Source of the DNA: Pantoea sp. At-9b
GTDB taxonomy: Bacteria > Pseudomonadota > Gammaproteobacteria > Enterobacterales > Enterobacteriaceae
DNA length: 64,000 nucleotides
NCBI RefSeq assembly: GCF_000175935.2
Contig: NC_014842.1
Span: forward strand, 1 to 64,000
Direction: 5' to 3'
Shown here: piece by piece, positions 7,232 to 16,851 of the stretch
How positions within the stretch are numbered: position 1 is the stretch's first letter
Layout of the letters: every line of letters begins with the position of its first letter
Position numbers and translations under genes: made by a program
The notes under the pieces: model-generated
Databases searched by the model: none
The model's input: only the letters and a program-made list of their open reading frames with translations
What the model was told of the DNA's origin: nothing

Positions 7232-9661
7232 CTACCAGGTCTTACCAATGTTGAACTGGAACTGTTCTGACTTATCCCCTTCATATTTCTTAAGAGGCAG
7301 GGCGTAAGAAAAGACCAGCGGTCCAAGAGGGGACTGCCACTGAAGGGCCACCCCTGACGATACGCGGATCTTGGTTGGATCGCTGTAGTCTGGGATGCCC
7401 GCAGCACGGGTTTCGGCAGTATTCTGCCATTTTGTATCCCACACGCTCCCCGCATCAACAAAAAACGATGTTCTGAGCGAGTCCGCGTAACGCTCGCTGA
7501 CAAACGGCGTCGGGGTAATCAGTTCCGCACTGATAATCCCCATCGCATTTCCTCCCACCGCATCGCTGGATTTCGTGACCGGGCACGTACTGGTACTGCT
7601 CTCAGAACCATTACAGCGGTAATAAGCAGCTTTAGGGCCGATAGTGTTCGAGGAAAAACCGCGTACAGAGCTGGAGCCGCCAGCGTAAAAGTTGTCGTAA
7701 AACGGCACCTCTTTGCCGCCCAGCCCAGCTGCATATCCCGCTTTCGTCCGGCCCATCAGTACCCAGCGGTGGTCACTGCTGATTGGCAGGTAAGCACTGG
7801 CGTTCAGCGTACTCTTGTAGTAACTGTTGGTTGAGCCCGGAATGGTGACTTTGGTATTGAACCCGGCTGTTACACCCGACGTAGGAAAAAAGCCGCGATC
7901 CAGTGAATTATATCCCCAGCCGGCATTCCAGAAGAAATCATTAGCGGTATAGGTCGCATCGCTCGCTCCGTCATCATCAACCGTACGAGTTGTCACGGAA
8001 GGATGGATCCCCTGTGAACCCAGATAGCGCCACATTGAAACCTGCGGAGACATGTTGCTTACGCGGTTATAAACATAATCAAATCCGGTGCTCAGATTAC
8101 TGTTTTCACTGACAGGAAAACTCAGCGTGCTGCCCGCGCCAATACTTTTCAGTGTATACTCAGACAGGTCGTTGTCTTCTGCGCTGTAGTCATTATAGAA
8201 GAGCTTCCCACCCAGACTGACACCATCTACGGTGAAATAGGGGTTGGTCGCCCCCACCTCAACATAGGTCTGATAGCTGTTTTTTGTACCACTAAAGCTT
8301 ACCGTGTTACCCGTCCCCAGCCAGTTGTCCTGGCTGACGCCAAGCTGATAGCTGATACCACTGTCCGTACCATAACCGAGGCCGACATTAAACGTTCCGG
8401 TATTGCGCTCTTTCACTTTGTAGATCACGTCAACCTGATCCGGACTTCCCGGTACGCGCTGAGTGTCGACATCCACGCTCTCAAAATATCCCGTGCGGTT
8501 CAGGCGAGCCTTGCCCTGTTCAAGCTTGTCTCCTGCGAGCCAGGCACCTTCCATCTGCCGCATCTCCCTGCGAAGGACGGCATCCCGCGAAGTATCATTG
8601 CCGCTGAATTTCACCCTGCGAACGTAAAAGCGACGCCCCGAATCGACGTTAACATGTAAAATTACCGTTTTATCTGCATCATTAATTTCAGGCTGCGTGC
8701 TGACCTGCGGAAATGCATAACCATTCCGGCCAAGCATTGATTTTACAGCGTCTTCCTTAGCCGTTATGGCCGCACCACTATACAGAGCGCCCTGAGGGAA
8801 ATTAGCGATTTTTTCAATTTCCGCGGCATGTCCGGACATATCTCCGGTAAAAATTACCTGAGATACATGGTAAACATCGCCTTCATGAAGATTGACGGTC
8901 AGGTATATTCCTTTCTTATCGGGCGTAAGACTGACCTGAGTAGAATTAATAGCGAAACGCGCATAACCGCGGTCCAGATAGTAACTTCTGAGCGTTTCAA
9001 GATCGGCAGCCAGTTTCTGTTTCTGATACTTTCTGTCGGCGATGAGGTTCCACCAGGGGACATCGTCCCGGAGCTGTAAGTGAGAGATGAGCTCATCGGA
9101 AGAGAAAGCCTGATTGCCGACAATATTGATTTGCTGAATTTTTGCCGACACACCTTCATTAAATACAAATTTAAGGTCTACGCGATTGCGAGGCAACGGC
9201 GTGACAACCGCTTTGACGCTGGCCGTGTATTTCCCGGAACTGTAATAAAAATCTTCCAGTCCTTTCTCAATATCTGAAAGCATGGTGCGATCAAGAGCTT
9301 CTCCCACTCTGATACCTGACGCATCCAGATTCTGCCTGAGCTGGTCTTCCTTAAGCGCCTTATTTCCGGCGAAAGATATGCTGGCAATCGCTGGGCGTTC
9401 TTTGACTTTGACAATGAGGGTATTTCCGTCGCGTAACACCTGGACGTCATCAAAGTTACCGGATGCAAAAAGGGCACGAATGGTCTGACGGATTTCTTCA
9501 TCGTCCACCTGTTCACCCACGTGAACCGGCATTGTAAGCAGTACTGCCCCTCTGGTAACTCTTTGCAGACCCTCAAATTTAATGTCATTTATCATAAGTT
9601 CACCTGCTCCCGCCGTAGCAGAGGTCGCGATGAAGAGTAGCCCGGTCACTAACTTTCTCAT
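7232..9661 (-). CDS. bamA: BamA paralogue, outer-membrane protein assembly factor
   Basis: The protein is 809 residues from the ATG at 9661, which AGGA precedes and which opens a signal peptide ([20 protein letters not shown]). That is almost exactly the length of E. coli BamA (810). Five POTRA domains can be followed (from [12 protein letters not shown] through [27 protein letters not shown]), then the Omp85 barrel with the loop-6 motif [16 protein letters not shown] and the terminal beta-signal FQFNIGKTW. BamA inserts beta-barrel proteins, including LptD, FepA-type receptors and itself. All functional landmarks are kept, while surface loops, such as the one after SNTIGPKA ([20 protein letters not shown]), differ from the E. 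coli protein. An in-frame ATG at 9784 would add 41 Cys-rich residues and is unlikely. Confidence 0.93.
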   Translation of the reverse strand: MRKLVTGLLFIATSATAGAGELMINDIKFEGLQRVTRGAVLLTMPVHVGEQVDDEEIRQTIRALFASGNFDDVQVLRDGNTLIVKVKERPAIASISFAGNKALKEDQLRQNLDASGIRVGEALDRTMLSDIEKGLEDFYYSSGKYTASVKAVVTPLPRNRVDLKFVFNEGVSAKIQQINIVGNQAFSSDELISHLQLRDDVPWWNLIADRKYQKQKLAADLETLRSYYLDRGYARFAINSTQVSLTPDKKGIYLTVNLHEGDVYHVSQVIFTGDMSGHAAEIEKIANFPQGALYSGAAITAKEDAVKSMLGRNGYAFPQVSTQPEINDADKTVILHVNVDSGRRFYVRRVKFSGNDTSRDAVLRREMRQMEGAWLAGDKLEQGKARLNRTGYFESVDVDTQRVPGSPDQVDVIYKVKERNTGTFNVGLGYGTDSGISYQLGVSQDNWLGTGNTVSFSGTKNSYQTYVEVGATNPYFTVDGVSLGGKLFYNDYSAEDNDLSEYTLKSIGAGSTLSFPVSENSNLSTGFDYVYNRVSNMSPQVSMWRYLGSQGIHPSVTTRTVDDDGASDATYTANDFFWNAGWGYNSLDRGFFPTSGVTAGFNTKVTIPGSTNSYYKSTLNASAYLPISSDHRWVLMGRTKAGYAAGLGGKEVPFYDNFYAGGSSSVRGFSSNTIGPKAAYYRCNGSESSTSTCPVTKSSDAVGGNAMGIISAELITPTPFVSERYADSLRTSFFVDAGSVWDTKWQNTAETRAAGIPDYSDPTKIRVSSGVALQWQSPLGPLVFSYALPLKKYEGDKSEQFQFNIGKTW

Positions 9662-11018
9662 TCTTTGTTGTCCTGATGATCCGTCTGAATAGCCATACAT
9701 ATTGCTTTTAAAGAGACAGGTGCATGATTCACAGATATATGTTGTTTGATATGAGTAATGCGTTTTGAGACAGTTTGCGTTCATTTTAATTCTTGAGCGT
9801 TAACGATTTTTCGATTTCATTACAGTAACCTGTAATGAATATGCAGCATTGATACTGAATGAATATTTTTTCAAAGCAGGGAATGGTATCTTGAAATAAT
9901 GCCAGCGATGAGATTTTCTTTTGACAGTCACACTGAACTTGTTTGTTTTGTCTCTGTCATATGCATACCTGTAATATGCGTAATGGAAAAGAGATGATTT
10001 TTACTATCAATAAACACAGCTGCAACAGAACAAAACAAATTTATTATGCTGTCAGCCCTCAGGGGTGCATATTGGTGTTGTCCTATAATATCCCCGTGTT
10101 TTTTTGCCAGGGGGACAGATTTATAAGAATGAACGCCGGGTCCATTATCTTCCAGGGAAGGTTAAAAATGCCTGTTTTTACTCATTACTTTGGCCACTGC
10201 GTCTTCACAGCTGAGAAAGTATACCGGAAAATGGTGAGTGCCGATCTCTCTTATGAACGGTATATTCGTGTTTCATAGTTTTATGTTTGAAAACAGGTGG
10301 ATTTGAATGCCGAAATTTTTCTCCAGCAGGCTTATGCAAATTTAAAATATTATTATTTCAATAAGGGATGCTTAGCACTTCAAGATTTTTTTTATATCTT
10401 TTATGATATGATGACTTTTCTTTGATTCACTTTCAATTTCCCTGCCGATTTCTCAAAATTACCAGACAGGTTATTACATTTAATATCAACTCTATTCTGA
10501 ACCGCCACTTCGGGGCTTTAACCATTGCTACATTCAAACCAGTGCTTAGACCGCTCGGGCATCTTTTTTCTTAGTCATAAACTGAATCTCCTGTGAGTGC
10601 CTGCTCCGGCATTGCTGACTTTTCCGGCAGCAGAGTAGTGTTTGCTGACGGTACAGACAATAAGCGCCCTGTACCCTTCAGCCCTTGATGTTATGAGCAT
10701 TTCGCGTGCCAGCGCAGTGTTTTACTCAATTCAGTGGGTAGCCAGGCATCCACATCAGAGTGCCTGGACTGCGCCCTGCCCCGCCTGTTTTTCCTCTTTT
10801 CTCTTTACTTCAGTGAGTTACGTAACTTTTCCAGTCGGAACCGCCGCCGATCGCCCCGCTTTTTATTCCGGGCCGTCCAGGTTATTCTCCGTATACGGAA
10901 GAATAGCCGGAAAACCGATCCGAAGAGGATCCGGTGAGGATCGATTTATTCCCGTGGTTTTCGCTGGACAGACGCGCGAAAATACGTTCTCACATGCCAG
11001 ACGACGGAGATTGAAAAT
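9662..11018. other. 1.36 kb without a convincing gene
   Basis: The first part is AT-rich and probably carries the bamA-like promoter. The plus-strand frames at 9943-10278 and 10642-11022 are open, but they have odd composition, no ribosome-binding site and no recognisable family. The stretch is best read as decayed sequence between the outer-membrane module and the recombinase. Confidence 0.4.
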
Positions 11019-11882
11019 CTGAGCACTTTACCCCGCGAAATCCCGCAGAATTCGCACAGCGTTGTCACTGAGCATAATCTGCACGATCATGGCGCCGCGC
11101 GCTACTTTGACTATGAAAGTGCGGTAGCGCTGCGCAACCTCGCCGCCGCTTACGGCACCGACATGCCCCGCTACCTGCTGGCGCCCGAGGTGGCGGTACT
11201 GCTCGCTAAGGTGACCGATCTCCGCAAACGGCTGTTCATCGACGCCCTGTGGAATACCGGCGGGCGACTGAACGAAATACTGCCGCTGACCCGGGAGGAC
11301 TTTGTGCTCGACGACCCGCTCACCGGCGCGCCGCTGTCGTCACCGTTCGTGGTGCTGCGCACCCTCAAGCAGCGCGGGCTCGAGGAGGCCGCAAGAAACC
11401 GCAGCCGCCGGCGCGGGCGCCCGACGAAGGAGGAGCAGCAGGCGGAGCGGGAGGCTGAGGCCGAAATCAGGGATAACCCGCCGCGCGCGGTGCCGCTCAC
11501 CGATCCAGGGTTCGTGCAGCGGTTAAGAGAATGGTTTGCGACGGTAAACCCGCCGGCGGGCGCCCGGCTGTGGGATATCAGGAGCGAGGATACCGCGCGC
11601 AGCTGGATCTCACAGGCGGTCGCGGCCGCCGAGCGTGACGGCGTCACCTTCTCCATCCGGCCGGTGACGCCCAAAACGTTCCGGGACTCGTTTGCGATGC
11701 ACCTGGTGCAGCACCAGGTGCCGCAGAAGGTCATCCAGACGCTGATGGGGCACAAGGACGCGAAGTCCACCGAGTGGTACACCCGGGTGTTTGCGCTGGA
11801 CGTGACCCGCCAGCTCGGCGTGCGGTTCTCGATGGATCCGGCTGAGGCACGCTCACTGCTGCTGCCCGGGGGGCGCCTGTGA
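11019..11882 (+). CDS. ResD-like tyrosine recombinase, first copy
   Basis: Tyrosine recombinase related to F-plasmid ResD, which resolves plasmid multimers. Recognisable parts are PRYLLAPEVAVLLAKV, LWNTGGRLNEILPLTREDF (first catalytic Arg), HxxR-type TFRDSFAMHLV, LMGHKDAKSTEWYTRVF (His and nucleophile Tyr). The box that normally reads TFRHSYAMH here reads TFRDSFAMH, so the conserved His after the second Arg is Asp. Coding similarity to the copy at 41782 begins well before the first ATG (11163), at FDYESAVALRNL, so translation must start upstream. No ATG/GTG/TTG is available; CTG at 11019 behind GGAG is the best candidate, or the 5' end is damaged. The two copies differ widely in sequence. Confidence 0.75.
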   Translation: MSTLPREIPQNSHSVVTEHNLHDHGAARYFDYESAVALRNLAAAYGTDMPRYLLAPEVAVLLAKVTDLRKRLFIDALWNTGGRLNEILPLTREDFVLDDPLTGAPLSSPFVVLRTLKQRGLEEAARNRSRRRGRPTKEEQQAEREAEAEIRDNPPRAVPLTDPGFVQRLREWFATVNPPAGARLWDIRSEDTARSWISQAVAAAERDGVTFSIRPVTPKTFRDSFAMHLVQHQVPQKVIQTLMGHKDAKSTEWYTRVFALDVTRQLGVRFSMDPAEARSLLLPGGRL

Positions 11883-11940
11883 TAGCGGACTGGCGGAATT
11901 TTGTGACGCTGACGGACCTGCTGCTGATGGCCGGGCTCGC

Positions 11941-12684
11941 GGCGGTGGCGATGCTCAAAAAGAATGGGATATGAATATCACATGTCAGCGTAAACCCGGG
12001 GACTGTTAGTCCCCTGCTCACTAGAAAAAACTTATTGTACTTTTCTGAAGTTACTCTAGCCTGCCCTGCGGATAATCAATCATTATTTCATGAATATCCA
12101 TCGTGTATACGTTGAATACCCCTTGGGTGTCTTTTGTGGTTCTGATGTGTATCTTTTGTGGTTGCATTGGGTACGCGAGGTGCTTGCCAACAATATTCTT
12201 TAGTGATATAAAAAACTAGTCCGCAGATATGCATTGGATATCTTGAGTGGATTCTCTGTGCGCACTTGGTGGATTCAATGTGCACTTGTCAGGTATACAC
12301 TCGGTGGCGAATATGACAGTTATTGTTATGGCACATAATAAGGGCGGGGCAGGCAAGACTACTTCAGCTGTCCATATAGCGGGCGAACTCAAACCAACTA
12401 AAGCCCTGGACCTCGATACTCACAAAGGCCTCTCAATCATTCATGGTTTACGTCCTGAAGACAGGCAAATTCCTATATCAATCCCTGAGACCCAGGAAGA
12501 GTTGGTTCAAGAAATCAATCCGTTTAAAGAAAGCGAAGATATTTTATTTATTGACTGTGGTGGCTTCGACTCCGATATGACCCGTACAGCCGTCGCTTTT
12601 GCTGACCTGATTGTCGTCCCTGCGAAAGATTCTCTTACCGAGAGAATAGGTCTGATGAGCTTTGACAGAGTGTTGGGAGAAATT
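11941..12684 (+). repeat. duplicated resD-end/parS/parA segment, copy 1
   Basis: This segment matches 42528-43224 nearly base for base, with only a handful of mismatches seen by eye. It carries one 47-bp insertion (12017-12063) absent from the other copy. It contains the last codons of the second resD, the partition-site region and the first 124 codons of parA. It ends exactly where the IS begins. Confidence 0.9.
12313..12684 (+). pseudogene. parA: parA 5' fragment interrupted by an IS
   Basis: The first 124 residues match the ParA-like ATPase at 42853, including the Walker A sequence KGGAGKTT and the IDCGGFDSD segment. The frame then runs into the IS3-family element and stops within 12 codons. 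The C-terminal half needed for ATP-driven partition is missing. It would at most make a truncated protein that could bind the intact partner. Confidence 0.88.
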
Positions 12685-12699
12685 GTAAGCACACCCCTT

Positions 12700-13494
12700 T
12701 TAGTTCCACGCATCTTTTGAGATTTCCGGCTTTTCAGCCATCAGCCGGTACTCTTCCGGCGTCAGGTTATTCAGGGATTCGTGGGGGCGCTCGCTGTTAT
12801 ATTCAGCCAGCCAGTGCTCTGTCATTTCCCGTGCTTCATTCAGTGTTCTGAACAGATAAAAATCCAGTATTTCTGTTCTGTATGTCCGGTTGAACCGTTC
12901 GATAAAGGCATTCTGCGTTGGCTTGCCGGGCCTGATAAATTCCAGCATCACACCATGCTCTTCTGCCCACTGTGCCAGCGTCAGCGAGATCAGCTCAGGA
13001 CCGTTATCCATCCGCATCTTCAGCGGATATCCACGGTTTGCCACGATCCTGTCCAGTACTCTCACAACCCGCTGCGCCGGGATATTCAGGTCAATTTCGA
13101 TCGCCAGCGCTTCCCGGTTAAAATCATCCACCACGTTGAAGGTCCGGAAGCGTCTGCCGCACACCAGCGCATCGTGCATAAAATCGATGGACCAACTCTG
13201 GTTCATCGCCTCCGGCGTTACCAGCGGAGCCGGATTACGCACCGGCAGGCGCTGTTTTCCCTTACGGCGAAAATTCAGTTTCAGCAGGCAGTAAATCCGG
13301 TGAACTCTTTTATGGTTCCAGGCGTTGCCCTGCCTGCGAAGTACCTGAAAAAGCTTTTTAAATCCGTATCGTGGATAGCGTTCAGCCGCCACGGTCAGCG
13401 CCATAATCACCGGTTCATCACGTTGCGTATCCGGCTGGTAACGAAATACCGTCCTGCTCAGCGACAATGTCCTGCATGCCTGACGTAAGCTCAT
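12700..13494 (-). CDS. IS3-family transposase OrfB (DDE catalytic part)
   Basis: This 264-residue rve-type integrase core has the three acidic residues of the DDE triad in WSIDFMHD, MRMDNGPELIS and QNAFIERFNR. It is normally made as an OrfAB fusion by -1 frameshifting: the run of A residues at the end of OrfA (minus strand around 13551-13558) is a good slippery site, and the OrfB frame stays open up to it. All catalytic landmarks are intact, so the element may be active. Confidence 0.93.
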   Translation of the reverse strand: MSLRQACRTLSLSRTVFRYQPDTQRDEPVIMALTVAAERYPRYGFKKLFQVLRRQGNAWNHKRVHRIYCLLKLNFRRKGKQRLPVRNPAPLVTPEAMNQSWSIDFMHDALVCGRRFRTFNVVDDFNREALAIEIDLNIPAQRVVRVLDRIVANRGYPLKMRMDNGPELISLTLAQWAEEHGVMLEFIRPGKPTQNAFIERFNRTYRTEILDFYLFRTLNEAREMTEHWLAEYNSERPHESLNNLTPEEYRLMAEKPEISKDAWN

Positions 13495-13544
13495 GGCAAA
13501 CTGCGCGGTCAGATAGCTGACCAGCTCACGCTTTATCGCTGGTT

Positions 13545-13811
13545 TTAAAGCTTTTTTTCAATAACGTCTTTCAGTGCGCGGCACTCGAGACTCAGGTCCG
13601 CAAACATCTGTTTCAGCCGGCGATTTTCATCCTCAAGGTCTTTCATCTTTTTGATATCAGAGGCTTCCATACCGCCGAACTTCGCTTTCCAGTTGTAGTA
13701 CGAGGCCTCAGAGATCCCGGCCTCGCGGCAGACGTCTTTAACGGTGCGTCCGACTTCGACGGACTTCAGAACGGCGATGATCTGGTGTTCGGTGAATCGT
13801 GCTTTGCGCAT
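13545..13811 (-). CDS. IS3-family OrfA (HTH DNA-binding part)
   Basis: An 88-residue helix-turn-helix protein (FTEHQIIAVLKSVEVGRTVKDVCREAGISEASYYNWKAKFGG) followed by a leucine-zipper-like coil (MKDLEDENRRLKQMFADL). The start at 13811 is chosen because GGAGGAGATCGCC precedes it. The gene binds the IS ends and feeds into OrfB by frameshifting. Confidence 0.93.
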   Translation of the reverse strand: MRKARFTEHQIIAVLKSVEVGRTVKDVCREAGISEASYYNWKAKFGGMEASDIKKMKDLEDENRRLKQMFADLSLECRALKDVIEKKL

Positions 13812-13890
13812 GGCGATCTCCTCCAGGAACATAATCAGTATGCCGGAAGATCTCTAAATGTGAATGGTCCGGTTTACCGGGATGCTTACA

Positions 13891-15261
13891 CAGCTGCGGG
13901 AATACGACAGCAGCGGCCGCCGTATTCTGCAGCGCAGCCTGCTTTCCACCGGCGTGACCCTGCCGGAGCAGGACATCCTGTCGCGCGCCTTCCGCTACAC
14001 CGCCCGTGACGAACTGGCCGGCGTCAGCGACACGCTGCGCGGGGAAATACAGTACGGGTACGACGCGGAGGGCCGCCTGCTGAAGCACTACGAGGCGCGG
14101 CAGGGGCACCGCAGCGACGCGTTCCGGTACGACTTGGCCGATAACCTGCTGCCGGAGGATGACGGCCTGCCCGCGCCGCCGGTTACGGATAACCGTCTGG
14201 GGCAGTGGCAGAACCTGTTCATGGAGTATGACGGCTGGGGCAACCTCATCCGCCGCCGGCGCGGGACGGAGGAGCAGCACTATGCGTATGACGCGGAAAA
14301 CCGGCTGATATCTGCCCGGGGCACGGGGCCGGAAGGCGCCTTTGAGGCGCGCTACCACTGGGACGCGCTGGGACGGCGCACGCGGAAAATCGTCACCACC
14401 GCCCGTGGCACGGAGGAAACCCGGTTCCTGTGGCAGGGCTGGCGTCTGCTGCAGGAGCAGCAGGAAAACGGGGCGTGCAGCACTTACGTGTATGACCCGG
14501 CGGAGGAGTGGAGCCCGCTGGCGCGCATTGACCACCGGCAGCATGAGGCGCAGGGCGATATCCTGTGGTTCAGCACCGACCTGAACGGGGCGCCGCTGGA
14601 GGTGACGGATGCGTCAGGAAAGCTTCGCTGGAGCGGGCAGTACGGCAGCTTTGGTGAGGTGACCCGCCAGACGGACGGGGTCTACCGCCGGGCATCGCAG
14701 ACGTCGCTGTCACACCAGCCGTTGCGCTACGCCGGGCAGTACGCGGACGCGGAAACCGGGCTGCATTATAACCTGTTCCGGTACTACGACCCGCAGACGG
14801 GGCGGTTCACGGTGCAGGATCCCATCGGCCTGGCGGGCGGCTGGAACCTGTACCAGTATGCGCCCAACCCCCTGACCTGGATTGACCCGACCGGACTCTC
14901 CCGCTACCCGGGAGTTGATTTTTCAGGCAGCGACGCCCTGTATCCGGATGGTGAAAGCATTGTTAAAATCCAGATGACCGGCAGCCGTTATGGTGATTTT
15001 AAAGCCGCTAATGAAATCGCGGGTTATGCGAATGCGTCGGGAAATATCACAGGTAAATCCCATCCGGAAAATTATACCGGGCACCACCTGAATGACTACG
15101 ATCCGGTATCAAATACATCAACGATGCAGCTGGTTGACACCAGTGCACATGAAGCGACTTTCCCTCATTCAGGTTCAGTCAGCCAGTTTGAACAGCATCA
15201 CGGCGTTAAATACGAATCAGCAGAAGCCAAAAAAACGGCTAAATCATTAAATTGTAAATAG
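13891..15261 (+). pseudogene. rhs: 3' end of an rhs gene with a HNH/EndoVII-like toxin domain
   Basis: About 456 residues survive. They contain YD repeats (YAYDAENRLISARG, YHWDALGRRTRKI), then the rhs core end RYYDPQTGRFTVQDPIGLAGGWNLYQYAPNPLTWIDPTGLS. After the DPTGL boundary a variable 120-residue tip follows with the GHH and HH-containing stretch TGHHLNDYD...FEQHHGVKY, which resembles HNH/Endonuclease VII-type polymorphic toxins. The rest of the protein (normally about 1400 residues in total) and its start were removed by the adjacent IS, whose end supplies an artificial ATG at 13864. Without the N-terminus, export by type VI secretion is unlikely. Confidence 0.85.
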
Positions 15262-15274
15262 ACGGGATGATCAC

Positions 15275-15664
15275 ATGAACTCAGAAAACCTGAAGTTTTA
15301 CGAAGATGACGAAGGTATGGCAGCTGAGCTGGTTCTGCCGGCATTAAGTACCGATCCTGTGCAGTGCATCAATCCTGAGTCGGCAACTGTTGATGAGAAA
15401 ATGAAAAATGACATTGATTTTCTTATAGCAAAACAGACTGACTTTGCAGTGAAAATTGAGCAGGAAGCAGAGAAATACTGTATACGGGTGTACGGACAGA
15501 AAGCTACGGACCTCACACTGGTCAAGGTCTATCTGTCGCCGGATGAGGAAAATGAATACGGATTTATGTATTCCACCTCTCTGGACAATGAACACGGGGT
15601 CGGAATGAAGTTCAGCGGTCTGGATATGAAGAAAATCGGAAGCAGCGAGACGGCATTTTTATAG
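15275..15664 (+). CDS. probable immunity protein for the Rhs toxin tip
   Basis: A 129-residue acidic protein starts 13 bases after the rhs stop codon, the place where Rhs immunity genes sit. It has no signal peptide, as expected for protection against a nuclease acting in the cytoplasm. A central segment (VYGQKATDLTLVKVYLSPDEENEYGFMYSTSLDNEHGVGMKFSG) looks like a beta-rich domain of the DUF6985/immunity type. The family assignment is tentative; the role is inferred from position. Confidence 0.65.
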   Translation: MNSENLKFYEDDEGMAAELVLPALSTDPVQCINPESATVDEKMKNDIDFLIAKQTDFAVKIEQEAEKYCIRVYGQKATDLTLVKVYLSPDEENEYGFMYSTSLDNEHGVGMKFSGLDMKKIGSSETAFL

Positions 15665-15693
15665 ATTAAAATTTGCATGCCGGAACAGGCTTT

Positions 15694-15819
15694 ATGTCTT
15701 TACATACATCGATAAATACTGCCCGCTGGCAGATGGAATATGACGATTACACTTACTGGTTCATCACCCTCACTAACAGAATAAAGGTGATGAACCGGGA
15801 ATCGTTGCTGAATACATGA
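15694..15819 (+). CDS. 41-codon ORF, possible remnant
   Basis: A short frame (MSLHTSINTARWQMEYDDYT and onward) contains an aromatic-rich WQMEYDDYTYWFITLTN segment typical of immunity-like or rhs-associated genes. There is no clear ribosome-binding site. It may be the end of a second orphan immunity gene or noise. Confidence 0.25.
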   Translation: MSLHTSINTARWQMEYDDYTYWFITLTNRIKVMNRESLLNT

Positions 15820-15913
15820 AGCATCCACGGTATCTACGTGTCTGGTACCCGGTTAACTGATCAGAGGCCGCCTCTGCTGAGGGGATACGTAACAAATGAT
15901 CTCCGTTTCATTT

Positions 15914-16849
15914 TCAGTGACGGAGCCGAAGCAGTTCTTCTTCGGTCAGTCCGGTCATTTTCATGACAGTACTTCTGTCCAGGCCGCTCTTCAGCATGGT
16001 CCTAGCAATTTTAAGAGTTGCATCGCGCTCACCTTCCAGCTTCCCTTCCTGACGCCCTTTTTGTTCGCCCAGTTGAATACCTTTCTCAATCCCTTTCTGT
16101 TCAAGCTGTTGTGCAATCGTCATCAGTTCATCCTCATGCTGCGGCACTCTCTGCGCCAGGTTACGTACAAAGGTCTCTGCGTCTGACGTTTCGCCCGTCT
16201 GTACCAGGTAGTTTATCAGCGAAACCAGCTGCTGTCCCGTCAGATGACCGGTCACCAGCGTGGCGGCCAGCTGGTCCAGCAGGTCAGCCAGGTCCCGACG
16301 GTGAATGTGTTTCTGCAGCAAGGTCAGTGCGGCCATGCTGCGGTGGTTCATGATGTCATCGTCCGGAATGACGGTGACGTCAACCAGCGGAAACGCACCA
16401 CTGTAAAGCGTGCCGGCCAGCTGAGGGTCATCAAACTCATCCAGCCAGCGGGTGGAAAACGGATAAGGGCTGCGCTTTCCGGTGTAAAACAGCACCGGAA
16501 TAACCAGCGGCAGCTTCTTATGACCGCTGTCAAGATGACGCTGCATGGCCGCCACGGCATAGCGCATCAGGCGAAAGGCCATGTGCTTATCCGGCGAGCT
16601 CTGGTGCTCGATGAGTACCTGAATGTAGCCGTCACCGGCCGTTGTTTTCAGGCTGTAGAGCACGTCGCTGAAATACTGGCGGAGATCCTCCTCGACGAAG
16701 GAGCCGGATTCCAGCTTCAGGGTGCTGAGGTCGCAGACAGCGCGCAACTCTGCCGGGAGGTGCAGCTCGATAAAGTCACGGGCCGTAGCCGGATGCGTAA
16801 GAAACGCCTTGAAGGCTGCATCGTGCGGCACCGGTGTCGTCTTTTTCAT
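15914..16849 (-). CDS. Rpn-family recombination-promoting nuclease
   Basis: This 311-residue protein opens with TPVPHDAAFKAFLTHPATARDFIELHLP, the signature of the Rpn/YhgA-like (transposase_31) PD-(D/E)XK family. The core SGSFVEEDLRQYFSDVLYSL and YIQVLIEHQSSPDKHMAFRLMRY supplies D, E and Q residues of the nuclease fold. The C-terminus has a repetitive QLEQKGIEKGIQLGEQKGRQEG tail common in the family. Rpn proteins are DNA nucleases that raise recombination frequency. The gene begins two bases after the serine recombinase stops, so they are likely an operon. An overall intact gene. Confidence 0.9.
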   Translation of the reverse strand: MKKTTPVPHDAAFKAFLTHPATARDFIELHLPAELRAVCDLSTLKLESGSFVEEDLRQYFSDVLYSLKTTAGDGYIQVLIEHQSSPDKHMAFRLMRYAVAAMQRHLDSGHKKLPLVIPVLFYTGKRSPYPFSTRWLDEFDDPQLAGTLYSGAFPLVDVTVIPDDDIMNHRSMAALTLLQKHIHRRDLADLLDQLAATLVTGHLTGQQLVSLINYLVQTGETSDAETFVRNLAQRVPQHEDELMTIAQQLEQKGIEKGIQLGEQKGRQEGKLEGERDATLKIARTMLKSGLDRSTVMKMTGLTEEELLRLRH

Positions 16850-16851
16850 TA

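Larger units (their letters stand above)
12684..13890 (-). mobile_element. IS3-family insertion sequence (IS407-like), 1.2 kb
   Basis: The ends read TGTAAGCAcacccc at the left and, inverted, TGTAAGCAtcccgg at the right, giving an imperfect terminal inverted repeat around two overlapping transposase frames on the minus strand. The flanks are unrelated (parA on one side, rhs on the other) and no direct target repeat is visible. The copy therefore probably marks a deletion or recombination between two IS copies rather than a simple insertion. Confidence 0.88.

Noticed and set aside
9943..11022. Open frames at 9943-10278 and 10642-11022
   Set aside because: No ribosome-binding site, odd composition (Cys/His-rich or Ser/Arg-rich), no family resemblance. 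The second one also overlaps the recombinase frame.
12781..13488. 235-residue frame opposite the IS transposase
   Set aside because: It is the antisense shadow of orfB, whose DDE motifs and context are clear.
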